From Noviluteimonas lactosilytica (GTDB lineage Bacteria > Pseudomonadota > Gammaproteobacteria > Xanthomonadales > Xanthomonadaceae): a stretch of DNA of 64,000 bases. The translations under genes were made by a program, and so were the position numbers. Of this stretch, positions 55,875 through 64,000 are shown piece after piece. The notes beneath the pieces are model-generated. The model was given only the letters and a program-made list of their open reading frames with translations. It did not search any database and was not told the origin of the DNA. Positions within the stretch are counted from its first letter, which is position 1; each line of letters opens with the position of its first letter. The stretch lies in contig NZ_JAJGAK010000001.1 in NCBI RefSeq assembly GCF_020866925.1, positions 1,594,189 through 1,658,188 on the forward strand. Direction: 5' to 3'.

Positions 55875-56144
55875 TTAGCGCACGCGTCCGCGGCGGAACA
55901 GGTTGACGATCGCGAGCAATACCACTGCGCCGATGAGCGAGATGATGAAGCCCGTGACGCTGAAGCCTTCGTTGATGTTGGCGCCGCTGATGCCGAGCAT
56001 GTTGCCCAGCCAGCCACCGAGGAAGGCGCCGACGATGCCGACGATGACGTTCAGGATGATGCCCTGCTGCGCGTCCGTCCGCATGATCAGGCTGGCGAGC
56101 CAACCCACGATGCCGCCCACGATCAACCAGATGATGATGTTCAT
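55875..56144 (-). CDS. GlsB/YeaQ/YmgE-family small membrane protein
   Basis: An 89-residue protein with three glycine-rich transmembrane helices: IIIWLIVGGIVGWLASLIM, GIILNVIVGIVGAFLGGWLG and GFIISLIGAVVLLAIVNL. This is the transglycosylase-associated/GlsB family, often stress-induced. A good GGAG lies 8 nt before ATG 56144. Biochemical role unknown. Confidence 0.93.
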   Translation of the reverse strand: MNIIIWLIVGGIVGWLASLIMRTDAQQGIILNVIVGIVGAFLGGWLGNMLGISGANINEGFSVTGFIISLIGAVVLLAIVNLFRRGRVR

Positions 56145-56230
56145 GCACCCACTCCTTTGATTGGTCAGCTAATCCGATCGACCCCCCAGGGGAGGGGGTT
56201 CGGCGGCAGTGTCAACAGGCACGCGTGAAG

Positions 56231-56260
56231 GTGGAGTCAGAACTCCACAACGCCGGCAAA
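56231..56260. repeat. Inverted repeats downstream of the pigment ligase
   Basis: GTGGAGT-CAGA-ACTCCAC (56231-56248) is a perfect 7-bp stem, and a GCAAAA / TTTTGC stem begins at 56255. They lie in the 156-bp gap between the GlsB-type gene and the ligase stop and may be part of the ligase 3' end; no T-run clearly follows. Confidence 0.4.
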
Positions 56261-56300
56261 ACGCGGTTTTTGCAGGGGTTTTTCGCTCGTGAAGAGCGTG

Positions 56301-57665
56301 TCAGAGACCGTGCAGAAGCGCTGCAAGAAGCTCGCGCGGCAGCTTGCCGGTTTCGTTGCGCGGCAATGCTGCAACGCATCGCAACGGCCGCGGAAGGAAC
56401 ACGGGATCGATCGTGCGACGCAACGCCGCGAGGATCGCGGCCTCGTCGAGCGACGGTGCGACGGCGAGTGCGGCGATGCGTCGGACGTTGCGTTCGCCGT
56501 CGCTTCCGGGGTGCGTACCGTCGAGTTGGAACACGATCCCGTCCTCGACACCGGGAATCGCGAGCAGCTTGCGTGTCATGTCGCCGAGCGACGCGCGCTT
56601 GCCGGCGATTTCGAGCAGGTCGGCGTTGCGGCCGCGCAGCAGGAAGCGGCCGTCGGCGTGGACTTCGACGAGGTCGGCGAGCACGACCGGCGTCGCGAGA
56701 TGCGGCGCATGCACCGCGGTCCCGTCGGGTTGCGGCACGACGCGCACGCCGGGCAGCGGCGTCCATTCGGATTCGCATGCGGTGCGGCGGCGCGCGATGA
56801 CGCAGGTTTCGGTGGAGCCGAACACTTCGCGCACTTCGCAGCCGAAGCGCGCTTCGGCGTCGCGCGCGAGTTCGGGCGACAGCGGCGCGGTCGCGGAGAC
56901 GATCGCGCGCAGCGGCGGCAGTGCGCAGCCCGACACGAGCAGCGCGCGCAGGTGCACGGGCGTCGTCACCAGGATGCGCGGGCCGTGCGCATGCGCGAGC
57001 GCGCGCGCGATGTCTTCGGGGAAAAATGGTTTGGCCGCGTGCACCGCGACTTCGCACAGCAACGGCAGCAACACCGACATCTCCATGCCGTACATGTGTT
57101 GCGGCGGCACGGTGGCGACGATGTGCGCGTCGCCCTCGGGCCACAGGTCCGCGAGCGCGGCGAGGTTCTGCGCGGTGCTGCGGCGGAAGCTGCCCCACGT
57201 TTTTTCGTTCGCCTGCGGGCGGCCGGTGCTGCCGGAGGTGTAGCCGATCGCGACGAGTGCATCGTCGTCGAGCATCGGCGTGACGCCGACGCGCTGCGGC
57301 AATTCGTCGGGCAGGCGCAGGTAGCGCGCGGGTGCGGGGGCGAGGGCCGCGTCGCCGATGCAATAACTGTCGGGGTGTTGCGCGATCGCTTCGTCGACCG
57401 CGGCCGGCGCGCGCGAAGGCGGCAGCAGGTTCACCTGGCCGCGCATCGCGACGGCGCAGAAGGCGACGAGGAAGCGATAGCGGTCTTCGCACAGGTTGAT
57501 CGCGTGCATCGACGCGGGAAGCATCGCGGCCACGCCGCGCACCTGGGCGAGGAAGACGTCGAGCGGCACGTCGCCGTGTTCGTCGAACACGATCGGACGC
57601 GCGGCGGCGCCCACCGCGATGGGCGTGGTCGGCGCTTGCGCGCCCGGCTCGATGACGGCGGACAT
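56301..57665 (-). CDS. xanA2: 3-hydroxybenzoate:ACP ligase-like AMP-dependent enzyme (XanA2 type)
   Basis: A 454-residue adenylating enzyme. The ATP loop is IGYTSGSTGRPQ, the aromatic/adenine motif GSTETCVIARR, and the C-terminal catalytic lysine NETGKLPRELL. It is shorter than typical acyl-CoA ligases and matches the aryl-activating ligases of xanthomonadin/aryl-polyene pathways, which load 3-hydroxybenzoate on the ACP. It is divergent from a phosphopantetheinyl transferase, supporting that role. The start is ATG 57665; frame upstream of it overlaps the transferase promoter region. Confidence 0.85.
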   Translation of the reverse strand: MSAVIEPGAQAPTTPIAVGAAARPIVFDEHGDVPLDVFLAQVRGVAAMLPASMHAINLCEDRYRFLVAFCAVAMRGQVNLLPPSRAPAAVDEAIAQHPDSYCIGDAALAPAPARYLRLPDELPQRVGVTPMLDDDALVAIGYTSGSTGRPQANEKTWGSFRRSTAQNLAALADLWPEGDAHIVATVPPQHMYGMEMSVLLPLLCEVAVHAAKPFFPEDIARALAHAHGPRILVTTPVHLRALLVSGCALPPLRAIVSATAPLSPELARDAEARFGCEVREVFGSTETCVIARRRTACESEWTPLPGVRVVPQPDGTAVHAPHLATPVVLADLVEVHADGRFLLRGRNADLLEIAGKRASLGDMTRKLLAIPGVEDGIVFQLDGTHPGSDGERNVRRIAALAVAPSLDEAAILAALRRTIDPVFLPRPLRCVAALPRNETGKLPRELLAALLHGL

Positions 57666-57756
57666 GTGACCTGGCGTGTTTTCCGTTCGCGGCCGAGGCC
57701 GCCCCCCGTCGCATACTTTACGCCGGGTTCGTTCCGTCCATTCTTCTCCGTCCCGC

Positions 57757-58329
57757 ATGCCGCCCTCCTTCACATCACCGGAACCGCGCTGGCACTGGCG
57801 CGATCACCGACGCGGCGATCCGGCCGAGCCGGTGGTGCGGGCGTGGATGACCGACGCGCTCGCCGTGCCGGCCGAGGCCATCGAACTGCGCCGCGACGAA
57901 TACGGCCGGCCGCGCCTGGCCGGTGCACTGCAGGGCTTCGACGTGAGCTGGAGCCACAGCGGCGACGGCCTGCTGATGGCGCTCGGCGAAGGCGTCGACG
58001 TCGGCGTCGACCTCGAACGCGCCCGCCCGCGACCGCGCGCGCTCGAACTCGCCCAGCGCTTCTTCCACGCGAGCGAACACGACTGGCTGCGCGGCCTGCC
58101 CGAACCCGACCGCAGCGAAGCCTTCCTCCGCCTGTGGTGCGCGAAGGAAGCCGTGGTCAAGGCGCACGGGCGCGGCATCGCGTTCGGGCTCGACAAGTTC
58201 GGCCTGGCCGACGTCGACGGCGGACTCGGCATCGCGCATCCGCACGTGCTGCTCGGCGGGCCGTGGCGCGTGCATGAATGGGCCCCGCGTCCCGGCTACC
58301 GCGCGGCGCTCGCGTGGCGACGCCGCTAA
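57757..58329 (+). CDS. 4'-phosphopantetheinyl transferase (Sfp type)
   Basis: A 190-residue enzyme that activates carrier proteins with the phosphopantetheine arm of CoA. VGVDLERARPR carries the magnesium-binding Asp and Glu, and FLRLWCAKEAVVKAHGRG is the WxxKEA motif of the Sfp class. Its divergent position next to the aryl-ACP ligase suggests it activates the pigment ACP. The start is ATG 57757. A CATACTTT/TAAAGTATG sequence near 57711-57720 could serve as -10 for either direction. Confidence 0.9.
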   Translation: MPPSFTSPEPRWHWRDHRRGDPAEPVVRAWMTDALAVPAEAIELRRDEYGRPRLAGALQGFDVSWSHSGDGLLMALGEGVDVGVDLERARPRPRALELAQRFFHASEHDWLRGLPEPDRSEAFLRLWCAKEAVVKAHGRGIAFGLDKFGLADVDGGLGIAHPHVLLGGPWRVHEWAPRPGYRAALAWRRR

Positions 58330-58341
58330 GATGCGCGGCCC

Positions 58342-58998
58342 ATGTCGACCACGCCCCCCGACCTGTCGTCCCTGCGCCCCGAACTCGAAGCGGGCCTGCG
58401 CGCGCTCGGCCTCGATGCCGCGCTCGCCGCACCGCTGCTCGAATACGTCGCGTTGCTCGCGCGCTGGAACGCCACCTACAACCTGACCGCGATCCGCGAC
58501 CCGCGCGAGATGGTCGCCAAGCACCTGCTCGATTCGCTGGCGATGCATTCGCATGTCGACGCCATCGCGGCGGCCGGCGGGCGGCTGGCCGACCTCGGCA
58601 CCGGTCCCGGCCTGCCGGGCATTCCGCTCGCCATCGCGAAACCCGGGCTGCAGGTCACGCTGGTGGAAAGCAACGGCAAGAAGACGCGCTTCCTCCGCGA
58701 GGCGGTGCGCAAGCTCGCGTTGGGGAATGTCGAGGTCGTCGAATCGCGGATCGAGGCGTACGACGCGCCCGGTCGTTTCGATGCGATCACCGCGCGCGCG
58801 CTTGCCACGCTTCCGCTGATTCTCGAATCCGGCGGGCATCTCCTGCGACCCGGCGGCGTTCTGCTCGCAATGAAGGGCGTCGTGCCCGCCGAGGAGATCG
58901 CGGCGCTGCCGCCCGGATGGGAGGTTCGTGAGATGCATCCGATGCGTGTCCCCGGTCTCGATGCCGAGCGGCACCTCATCGTCGTCGCTGCGGCATAA
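58342..58998 (+). CDS. rsmG: 16S rRNA (guanine527-N7)-methyltransferase RsmG
   Basis: A 218-residue SAM methyltransferase (GidB). [22 protein letters not shown], the SAM loop [18 protein letters not shown] and the basic [13 protein letters not shown] are family hallmarks. ATG 58342 lies 12 bp after the transferase stop. TAAGAT (58327-58332, containing that stop) is a -10-like hexamer 9 nt upstream, so a separate leaderless transcript is possible. rsmG-parA-parB is a conserved order often close to the replication origin. Confidence 0.95.
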   Translation: MSTTPPDLSSLRPELEAGLRALGLDAALAAPLLEYVALLARWNATYNLTAIRDPREMVAKHLLDSLAMHSHVDAIAAAGGRLADLGTGPGLPGIPLAIAKPGLQVTLVESNGKKTRFLREAVRKLALGNVEVVESRIEAYDAPGRFDAITARALATLPLILESGGHLLRPGGVLLAMKGVVPAEEIAALPPGWEVREMHPMRVPGLDAERHLIVVAAA

Positions 58999-59060
58999 TC
59001 GGGTTCCGGCGCCCGCGACCCATAGCAGAGCCGATCCATTCCCCGGGGGGATTTCGCGCC

Positions 59061-59879
59061 GTGACGGCCCGCATCATCGCTGTTGCCAACCAGAAGGGCG
59101 GCGTCGGCAAGACCACCACTTCCGTGAACCTCGCGGCTGCGCTCGCGCGCACGCCGAAGCGCGTGCTGCTCGTCGATCTCGACCCGCAGGGCAACGCGAC
59201 GATGGGAAGCGGCGTCGACAAGCGCGAACTGCGCGCGTCGACCACCGACGTGTTGCTCGAGGAAATGCACGCGCCCTCGGCGATCGTGAAGACGCCCGAG
59301 GGGTTCGACATCCTCCCGGGCAACATCGACCTCACCGCCGCCGAAATCGAACTGATGGACGAGGAAGGACGCGAGCAGCGCCTCAAGCGCGCGCTCGAAC
59401 CGATTCGCGACCAGTACGACTTCATCATCATCGACTGCCCGCCCGCGCTGTCGCTGCTCACGCTCAACGCGCTGACCGCGGCGGACTCGGTGCTGGTGCC
59501 GATGCAGTGCGAGTACTACGCGCTGGAAGGCCTTTCCGCGCTGATCGACACGATCGAAGCGCTGAAGCGCAAGCTCAACCCCGCGCTCGAAATCGAAGGC
59601 GTGCTGCGCACCATGTTCGACGTGCGCAACAACCTCGCCAACGCGGTGTCGGCCGAACTCACGACGCATTTCGGCGATCGCGTGTTCCGCACCATCGTGC
59701 CGCGCAACGTGCGCCTGGCCGAAGCGCCGAGCCACGGGCAGAGCATCGTCGCCTACGATCGCGCCTCGCGCGGCAGCGTGGCGTACCTCGGCCTCGCCGG
59801 CGAAGTGTTGCGCCGTCAGCGGGAACGCGAGCAGGCCGCGAAGGCCGCGCCGCAGGAACAGAAGGAAGTGCAAGCATGA
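59061..59879 (+). CDS. parA: Chromosome-partitioning ATPase ParA (Soj)
   Basis: A 272-residue Walker-type ATPase. The deviant Walker A is NQKGGVGKTTTSVNLAAALA (about 10-29), Walker A' is VLLVDLDPQGNAT and Walker B FIIIDCPPALS. There is no N-terminal HTH, so it is the chromosomal Soj type. The start is GTG 59061. A CATAAT at 58994-58999 may be the -10. It overlaps parB by 4 bp (ATGA). Confidence 0.95.
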   Translation: MTARIIAVANQKGGVGKTTTSVNLAAALARTPKRVLLVDLDPQGNATMGSGVDKRELRASTTDVLLEEMHAPSAIVKTPEGFDILPGNIDLTAAEIELMDEEGREQRLKRALEPIRDQYDFIIIDCPPALSLLTLNALTAADSVLVPMQCEYYALEGLSALIDTIEALKRKLNPALEIEGVLRTMFDVRNNLANAVSAELTTHFGDRVFRTIVPRNVRLAEAPSHGQSIVAYDRASRGSVAYLGLAGEVLRRQREREQAAKAAPQEQKEVQA

Positions 59880-60799
59880 CCGTCGCGAAGAAGCGCGGGC
59901 TCGGACGCGGACTCGAAGCCCTCCTCGGGCCCAAGGCCGCCGCCGAAACCGCGCCGCTGGAAGCGCAGCCGGGCGAAGCCCTGCGCCAGTTGCCCGTCAC
60001 CCAGCTGCAACCGGGCCGCTACCAGCCGCGCACCGGCATGGACCAGGCGAAGCTCGCCGAGCTCGCCGAATCGATCCGCGCGCAGGGCGTGATCCAGCCG
60101 ATCGTCGTGCGCGAGATCGAAGGCGCCGCGGCCGGCAAGGGCGCGCGCTACGAGATCATCGCGGGCGAACGCCGCTGGCGCGCTTCGCAGCTTGCGGGCC
60201 TGGCCGAAATCCCGGCGGTCGTTCGCGTGGTCGACGACCACGCGGTCATCGCGATGGCGCTGATCGAGAACATCCAGCGCGAAGACCTCAATCCGCTGGA
60301 AGAAGCGCTCGCGCTTCAGCGCCTGATCGACGAATTCGACCTCACCCACGCGCAGGCCGCCGACGCGGTCGGCCGTTCGCGCGCGGCGGTGTCCAACCTG
60401 TTGCGCCTGCTCGAGTTGCCGTCGGAGATCCGCGTGCTGGTGGAAACGCGCGCGATCGAAATGGGCCACGCGCGCGCGCTGCTGACGCTCGCGCCGCCGG
60501 CCGCGGTCGCGCTCGCGCGCCAGGCCGCCGAGCACGAGTGGTCGGTGCGCGAAGTCGAACATCGCGTGCAGCAGCTCACTTCCGGCCAGGTCGCCGGTGC
60601 GCCGCTGCGCAAGGCCAAGGCCGCGAAGGCGAAGCCGCAGGCCGACATCGCGACCCTGGAACGCGAGCTCTCCGAGTCGCTCGGCACCCGCGTCAACGTG
60701 CTGCACGGCCGCGCGGGCAAGGGCCGGCTGGTGATCCACTATTCCGACCTCGATTCGCTGGACGGCGTGCTGGAACGCCTGCGCGGCAAGGCCGAGTAG
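59876..60799 (+). CDS. parB: Chromosome-partitioning protein ParB (Spo0J)
   Basis: A 307-residue centromere-binding CTPase. The N terminus KKRGLGRGLEALLG is the ParA-activating peptide. QLQPGRYQPRTG and ERRWRASQLAGL form the CTP-binding domain with the box GERRWRA; the HTH is THAQAADAVGRSRAAVSNLLRLL; a C-terminal dimerisation domain ends the protein. I found no perfect parS (TGTTTCACGTGAAACA) in the window. Confidence 0.95.
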   Translation: MTVAKKRGLGRGLEALLGPKAAAETAPLEAQPGEALRQLPVTQLQPGRYQPRTGMDQAKLAELAESIRAQGVIQPIVVREIEGAAAGKGARYEIIAGERRWRASQLAGLAEIPAVVRVVDDHAVIAMALIENIQREDLNPLEEALALQRLIDEFDLTHAQAADAVGRSRAAVSNLLRLLELPSEIRVLVETRAIEMGHARALLTLAPPAAVALARQAAEHEWSVREVEHRVQQLTSGQVAGAPLRKAKAAKAKPQADIATLERELSESLGTRVNVLHGRAGKGRLVIHYSDLDSLDGVLERLRGKAE

Positions 60800-60897
60800 G
60801 TTGAAACAATTCCGTTGGAGAATGCGGCGGGCGTGAGCCTGCCTGCACGGCCGCGCGGCTAGGCTGCGCGTCTTTTCGCAACCGGAGTCCGACTGCC

Positions 60898-61890
60898 ATG
60901 ACGGCCACCACCCTCGTTACCGGCGCCGCCGGCTTCATCGGCGCCCATGTCTGCCGCGAGTTGCAGGCGCGCGGCGCGCCGGTCGTCGGCCTCGACAACT
61001 TCAACGACTACTACGACCCGCGGATGAAGCGCGACCGCGTCGCGGCGTTGTGCCCCGACGTCGAGATCGCGGAAGTCGACCTCACCGACGGCGCCGGCCT
61101 GGCCGCGTTGTTCGACAAGCATGGGTTCACCCGCGTGATCCACCTCGCCGCGCAGGCAGGCGTGCGTTATTCGCTGGAGAACCCGCACGCCTACGTCGAC
61201 AGCAACCTGATCGGCTTCGTCAACATGCTGGAGCTGTGCCGGCATCGCTTTGTGGAACACCTGGTGTACGCGAGTTCGTCGTCGGTCTACGGCGACTCGG
61301 CGACGCCGCCGTTCTCCGAGGAACAACGCATCGATCGGCCGCGTTCGCTGTACGCGGCGACCAAGGCGGCGAACGAATTGATGGCGCATACCTACGCGCA
61401 TCTCTACGGGCTGCGTTCGACCGGGCTGCGCTTCTTCACCGTCTACGGTCCGTGGGGCCGGCCCGACATGGCGCCGCTGCTGTTCTCGCGCGCGGTCCTC
61501 GCCGGGCGGCCGATCCAGGTGTTCAACCACGGCCGCATGCGCCGCGACTTCACCCACATCGGCGACATCGTCGCCGGCGTGCTCGGCGCGATGGACGCAC
61601 CACCGCGCCCCGCGGGCGAGGACGCCGCGGAAAACGGGCCGCATCGCATCTACAACCTCGGCAACCACACCCCGGTCGAGCTCGAGCACTTCATCGGGGT
61701 CATCGAGGAAGCTGCCGGCCGGCCCGCGGAAAAGGTCTACCTGCCCATGCAGGCAGGCGACATGGTCGAGACCATGGCCGATACTGCGCGCGCCCACGCG
61801 GACTTCGGTTTCGATCCCGCGACCCCCATCGAGGCGGGCATGCCGCAAGTCGTGCGGTGGTGCCGCGAGTATTTCGGAGACAACGCTTGA
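60898..61890 (+). CDS. NAD-dependent sugar-nucleotide epimerase (UDP-glucuronate 4-epimerase-like)
   Basis: A 330-residue extended short-chain dehydrogenase. TGAAGFIGAHVCRELQARG binds NAD, and YASSSSVYGD followed by YAATKAANE supplies the Ser/Tyr/Lys catalytic set. GLRFFTVYGPWGRPDMA resembles UDP-glucuronate 4-epimerases. It is coupled by a 4-bp TTGA overlap to a glycosyltransferase and then to a LAB_N protein, suggesting modification of a cell-surface glycan or lipid A. Confidence 0.87.
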   Translation: MTATTLVTGAAGFIGAHVCRELQARGAPVVGLDNFNDYYDPRMKRDRVAALCPDVEIAEVDLTDGAGLAALFDKHGFTRVIHLAAQAGVRYSLENPHAYVDSNLIGFVNMLELCRHRFVEHLVYASSSSVYGDSATPPFSEEQRIDRPRSLYAATKAANELMAHTYAHLYGLRSTGLRFFTVYGPWGRPDMAPLLFSRAVLAGRPIQVFNHGRMRRDFTHIGDIVAGVLGAMDAPPRPAGEDAAENGPHRIYNLGNHTPVELEHFIGVIEEAAGRPAEKVYLPMQAGDMVETMADTARAHADFGFDPATPIEAGMPQVVRWCREYFGDNA

Positions 61891-62612
61891 CCCAGGCCCC
61901 GCAGCTTTCCGTCGTCGTGCCGGTCTTCAACGAGCAGGACAACGTCGGTCCCTTGCTGCGGGAAGTCGTGGCCGCGCTGCGCGGCCGCGTGGAGTTCGAA
62001 GCGGTGTTCGTCGACGACGATTCGAAGGACGGCACCCTCGCGGCGCTGCGTGCGCTCAAGGCCGAAGTGCCGGAGCTGCGCGTGCTGCACCACACGAAGC
62101 AGAGCGGCCAGAGCACCGCGATCCGCACCGGCGTGCGCCACGCGCGCGCGCCGTGGATCGCAACGCTCGACGGCGACGGGCAGAACGATCCGGCCGACAT
62201 CCCCAAGCTGCTCGCCGCGCGCGCGACCGCGGAGCCGTCGATCCGCCTGTTCGCCGGCTGGCGCGTCAATCGCCAGGATTCCGGCAGCAAGCGCTGGGCC
62301 TCGAAGTGGGCCAACAAGATCCGCTCGAACATGCTGCGCGACGACACGCCCGACACCGGCTGCGGCATCAAGCTGTTCGAGCGCGATGCGTTCCTCGACC
62401 TGCCCTATTTCGACCACATGCACCGCTACCTGCCCGCGCTGATGCAGCGCGCGGGGTGGAAGACGGTCAGCGTGCCGGTCAACCATCGCCCACGCTCGGC
62501 GGGCGTGTCGAAGTACAACAACCTCAATCGCGCACTGGTCGGCATCCGCGACCTGATGGGCGTGGCGTGGCTGATCGTGCGCAGCAAGCGCACCGGGGTC
62601 GAGGAGGCCTGA
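61887..62612 (+). CDS. Polyprenyl-phosphate-type family 2 glycosyltransferase
   Basis: A 241-residue GT2 enzyme with a TTG start overlapping the epimerase stop. LSVVVPVFNEQDNVGPLL, FVDDDSKDGT, and TLDGDGQNDPADIP are donor and metal sites; DTGCGIKLFERDAF and NHRPRSAGVSKY are typical of dolichol-phosphate-mannose-synthase/ArnC-like transferases that load a sugar onto undecaprenyl phosphate. No C-terminal membrane helices are present. The sugar may be the epimerase product. Confidence 0.87.
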   Translation: MTQAPQLSVVVPVFNEQDNVGPLLREVVAALRGRVEFEAVFVDDDSKDGTLAALRALKAEVPELRVLHHTKQSGQSTAIRTGVRHARAPWIATLDGDGQNDPADIPKLLAARATAEPSIRLFAGWRVNRQDSGSKRWASKWANKIRSNMLRDDTPDTGCGIKLFERDAFLDLPYFDHMHRYLPALMQRAGWKTVSVPVNHRPRSAGVSKYNNLNRALVGIRDLMGVAWLIVRSKRTGVEEA

Positions 62613-62614
62613 GG

Positions 62615-62974
62615 ATGCTGGAAGCCGCGCCGGTCGCAGCCGACTTCATGAACAGCCCGATCCCGTGGCTCGACTGGACCGGGCTCCACATGTCCCCGTG
62701 GAAGGTCATCGGCCTGACCGGGGCGCTGATGTTCGGCGGGCGGTGGCTGGTGCAGTTCGTCGCCTCGCGGCGCCACGGCAAGCCGGTGATCCCGCGGCTG
62801 TTCTGGTACATGAGCCTGGTCGGGTCGGCCATGACCCTGGCCTACTTCCTGTTCTCGGCCAAGCAGGACTCGGTGGGCGTGGTCCAGAACCTCTTCCCCG
62901 CCTTCACGGCCGCCTACAGCCTGTATCTCGATATCCGCTACCGCGGCTGGCACCGGGACAAGGCGACCCACTGA
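62615..62974 (+). CDS. LAB_N-domain membrane protein (lipid-A-disaccharide synthase N-terminal-like)
   Basis: A 119-residue protein with three helices (MSPWKVIGLTGALMFGGRWLVQF, LFWYMSLVGSAMTLAYFLF, and AFTAAYSLYLDIRY), matching the LAB_N domain found alone beside polyprenyl-phosphate glycosyltransferases. GAGG precedes ATG 62615, 2 bp after the glycosyltransferase stop. It may act in membrane handling of the lipid-linked sugar. No ArnT-like transferase follows; the next gene is rpmB. Confidence 0.87.
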   Translation: MLEAAPVAADFMNSPIPWLDWTGLHMSPWKVIGLTGALMFGGRWLVQFVASRRHGKPVIPRLFWYMSLVGSAMTLAYFLFSAKQDSVGVVQNLFPAFTAAYSLYLDIRYRGWHRDKATH

Positions 62975-62975
62975 G

Positions 62976-63004
62976 TTGTCCGGCCCGGCCCGGGCGGGCA
63001 TAAT
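62976..63004 (+). promoter_or_regulatory. Sigma-70-type promoter of rpmB-rpmG
   Basis: TTGTCC (62976-62981), a 17-bp spacer and CATAAT (62999-63004). Transcription would begin near 63011, leaving a leader of about 95 nt before rpmB. Confidence 0.7.
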
Positions 63005-63106
63005 GCGCGGCTCGCTGCGGCAGTCCCGGGCCCAAGGCCCCCTTTGCAGCGTGGCCGTCGTACCCCAGGCCATGGGGTGCATCACAGACACCAATCGAGG
63101 TGCGCT

Positions 63107-63343
63107 ATGTCCCGCGTTTGCCAAGTTTCCGGCAAGGCCGTGCTGACGGGTAACAACGTCTCCCACGCCAACAACAAGACCCGCCGTCGCTTCCTGCCCA
63201 ACCTGCACGAGCGTCGTTTCTGGGTCGCCAGCGAAAACCGCTGGGTGAAGCTGAAGGTTTCCGCGCACGCGCTGCGCACCATCGACAAGAACGGTATCGA
63301 CTCGGTCCTGGCGCAGCTTCGCGCCCGTGGCGAGAAGGTCTGA
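63107..63343 (+). CDS. rpmB: 50S ribosomal protein L28
   Basis: A 78-residue ribosomal protein. [20 protein letters not shown] and the Arg-rich [16 protein letters not shown] are diagnostic. ATG 63107 follows CGAGG. It is the first gene of the rpmB-rpmG operon. Confidence 0.97.
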   Translation: MSRVCQVSGKAVLTGNNVSHANNKTRRRFLPNLHERRFWVASENRWVKLKVSAHALRTIDKNGIDSVLAQLRARGEKV

Positions 63344-63356
63344 GGAGTAAACGACC

Positions 63357-63521
63357 ATGGCAAGCAAGCGCGACAAGATCCGCCTGATCTCCTCGGCCAA
63401 CACCGGCCACTTCTACACGACCGACAAGAACAAGAAGAACACGCCGAACAAGATGGAGGTCAAGAAGTACGACCCCGTCGTCCGGAAGCACGTGATCTAC
63501 AAGGAAGGCAAGATCAAGTAA
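63357..63521 (+). CDS. rpmG: 50S ribosomal protein L33
   Basis: A 54-residue basic protein read directly from the sequence: it starts [19 protein letters not shown], continues [20 protein letters not shown] and ends in [10 protein letters not shown]. It contains no cysteine, so it is the zinc-independent (C-minus) form of L33. GAGG precedes the ATG, 13 bp after the rpmB stop. Confidence 0.97.
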   Translation: MASKRDKIRLISSANTGHFYTTDKNKKNTPNKMEVKKYDPVVRKHVIYKEGKIK

Positions 63522-63552
63522 GCCTTCCGATCCGTTCGGAATGTTTCGAAGG

Positions 63553-63579
63553 AACCCGCCGCAAGGCGGGTTTCTTTTT
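63553..63579 (+). terminator. Intrinsic terminator of rpmB-rpmG
   Basis: An 8-bp stem (AACCCGCC / GGCGGGTT) with a GCAA loop followed by TCTTTTT, between convergent rpmG and acs. Confidence 0.9.
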
Positions 63580-63602
63580 GCCTGCGCGATCTGGCTGACG
63601 CG

Positions 63603-64000
<398 letters not shown>

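Noticed and set aside
59041-60898. parS centromere site near parAB
   Set aside because: No match to TGTTTCACGTGAAACA or a clear near-match was seen; GTTGAAACAATT near 60800 is not palindromic enough.

Overview
The window is very GC-rich chromosomal DNA from a gammaproteobacterium of the Xanthomonadaceae (Lysobacteraceae), most likely Lysobacter or a close relative. The evidence is lineage-specific content: an Ax21-family outer-membrane protein, a xanthomonadin-type aryl-polyene pigment locus with XanB2, a C-rich small RNA resembling Xanthomonas sX13 just downstream of polA, and many start codons lying 6-10 nt behind a -10-like hexamer with no Shine-Dalgarno, as expected for leaderless mRNAs. 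I see no insertion sequence, prophage, CRISPR array, tRNA or rRNA. Coding density is high.

Layout. 1-4.9 kb: 3' end of priA, a membrane spermidine-synthase-like protein behind an apparently exported isoaspartyl methyltransferase, and type II NADH dehydrogenase. 5.0-9.9 kb: two DUF1120-like exported proteins, rpoH, a long MipA/OmpV-type outer-membrane protein and an Ax21-family protein. 10-17.7 kb: gpsA-secB-rhodanese, a lipoprotein, a hot-dog thioesterase, hemD-hemX-hemY, hemF and a DUF421 membrane protein. 17.7-24.3 kb: sX13-like sRNA, polA, two small proteins, uvrD and a YqhA-type membrane protein. 24.3-30 kb: bphO-bphP (heme oxygenase plus a bacteriophytochrome with no output domain), dipeptidyl peptidase IV and a DUF218 protein.

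30-44.9 kb is a pigment (aryl-polyene/xanthomonadin) locus. The forward arm carries a ketosynthase, chain-length factor, glycosyltransferase, halogenase-like flavoprotein and cation/proton antiporter. A reverse operon carries ACP, a COG4648 membrane protein, dehydratase, acyltransferase, LolA-like protein, MMPL exporter, second dehydratase and FabG. Divergent from it are a second halogenase-like flavoprotein and XanB2. The aryl-ACP ligase and phosphopantetheinyl transferase needed to start the pathway sit about 12 kb away at 56.3-58.3 kb. XanB2 would make 3-hydroxybenzoate from chorismate, the ligase load it on ACP, the KS/CLF, KR and dehydratases extend the polyene, and the acyltransferase, LolA-like protein and MMPL exporter move it to the outer membrane.

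44.9-49.3 kb holds the most unusual feature: two tandem copies of a two-gene secreted cassette. Each has a 112-residue exported protein whose stop overlaps by 8 bp the start of a secreted metallopeptidase. The peptidase has an HExxHxxGF helix, a PA domain apparently inserted in the catalytic domain, and a distant His plus Met-turn. Both copies share an identically spaced upstream element.

49.3-64 kb: hemB, aroE, a gamma carbonic anhydrase, coniferyl-aldehyde-type dehydrogenase, a cysteine synthase fused to a glutaredoxin, exonuclease III, a GlsB-type membrane protein, the pigment ligase and PPTase, rsmG-parA-parB, a sugar-nucleotide epimerase with a polyprenyl-type glycosyltransferase and a LAB_N membrane protein, rpmB-rpmG, and the 3' end of acs.
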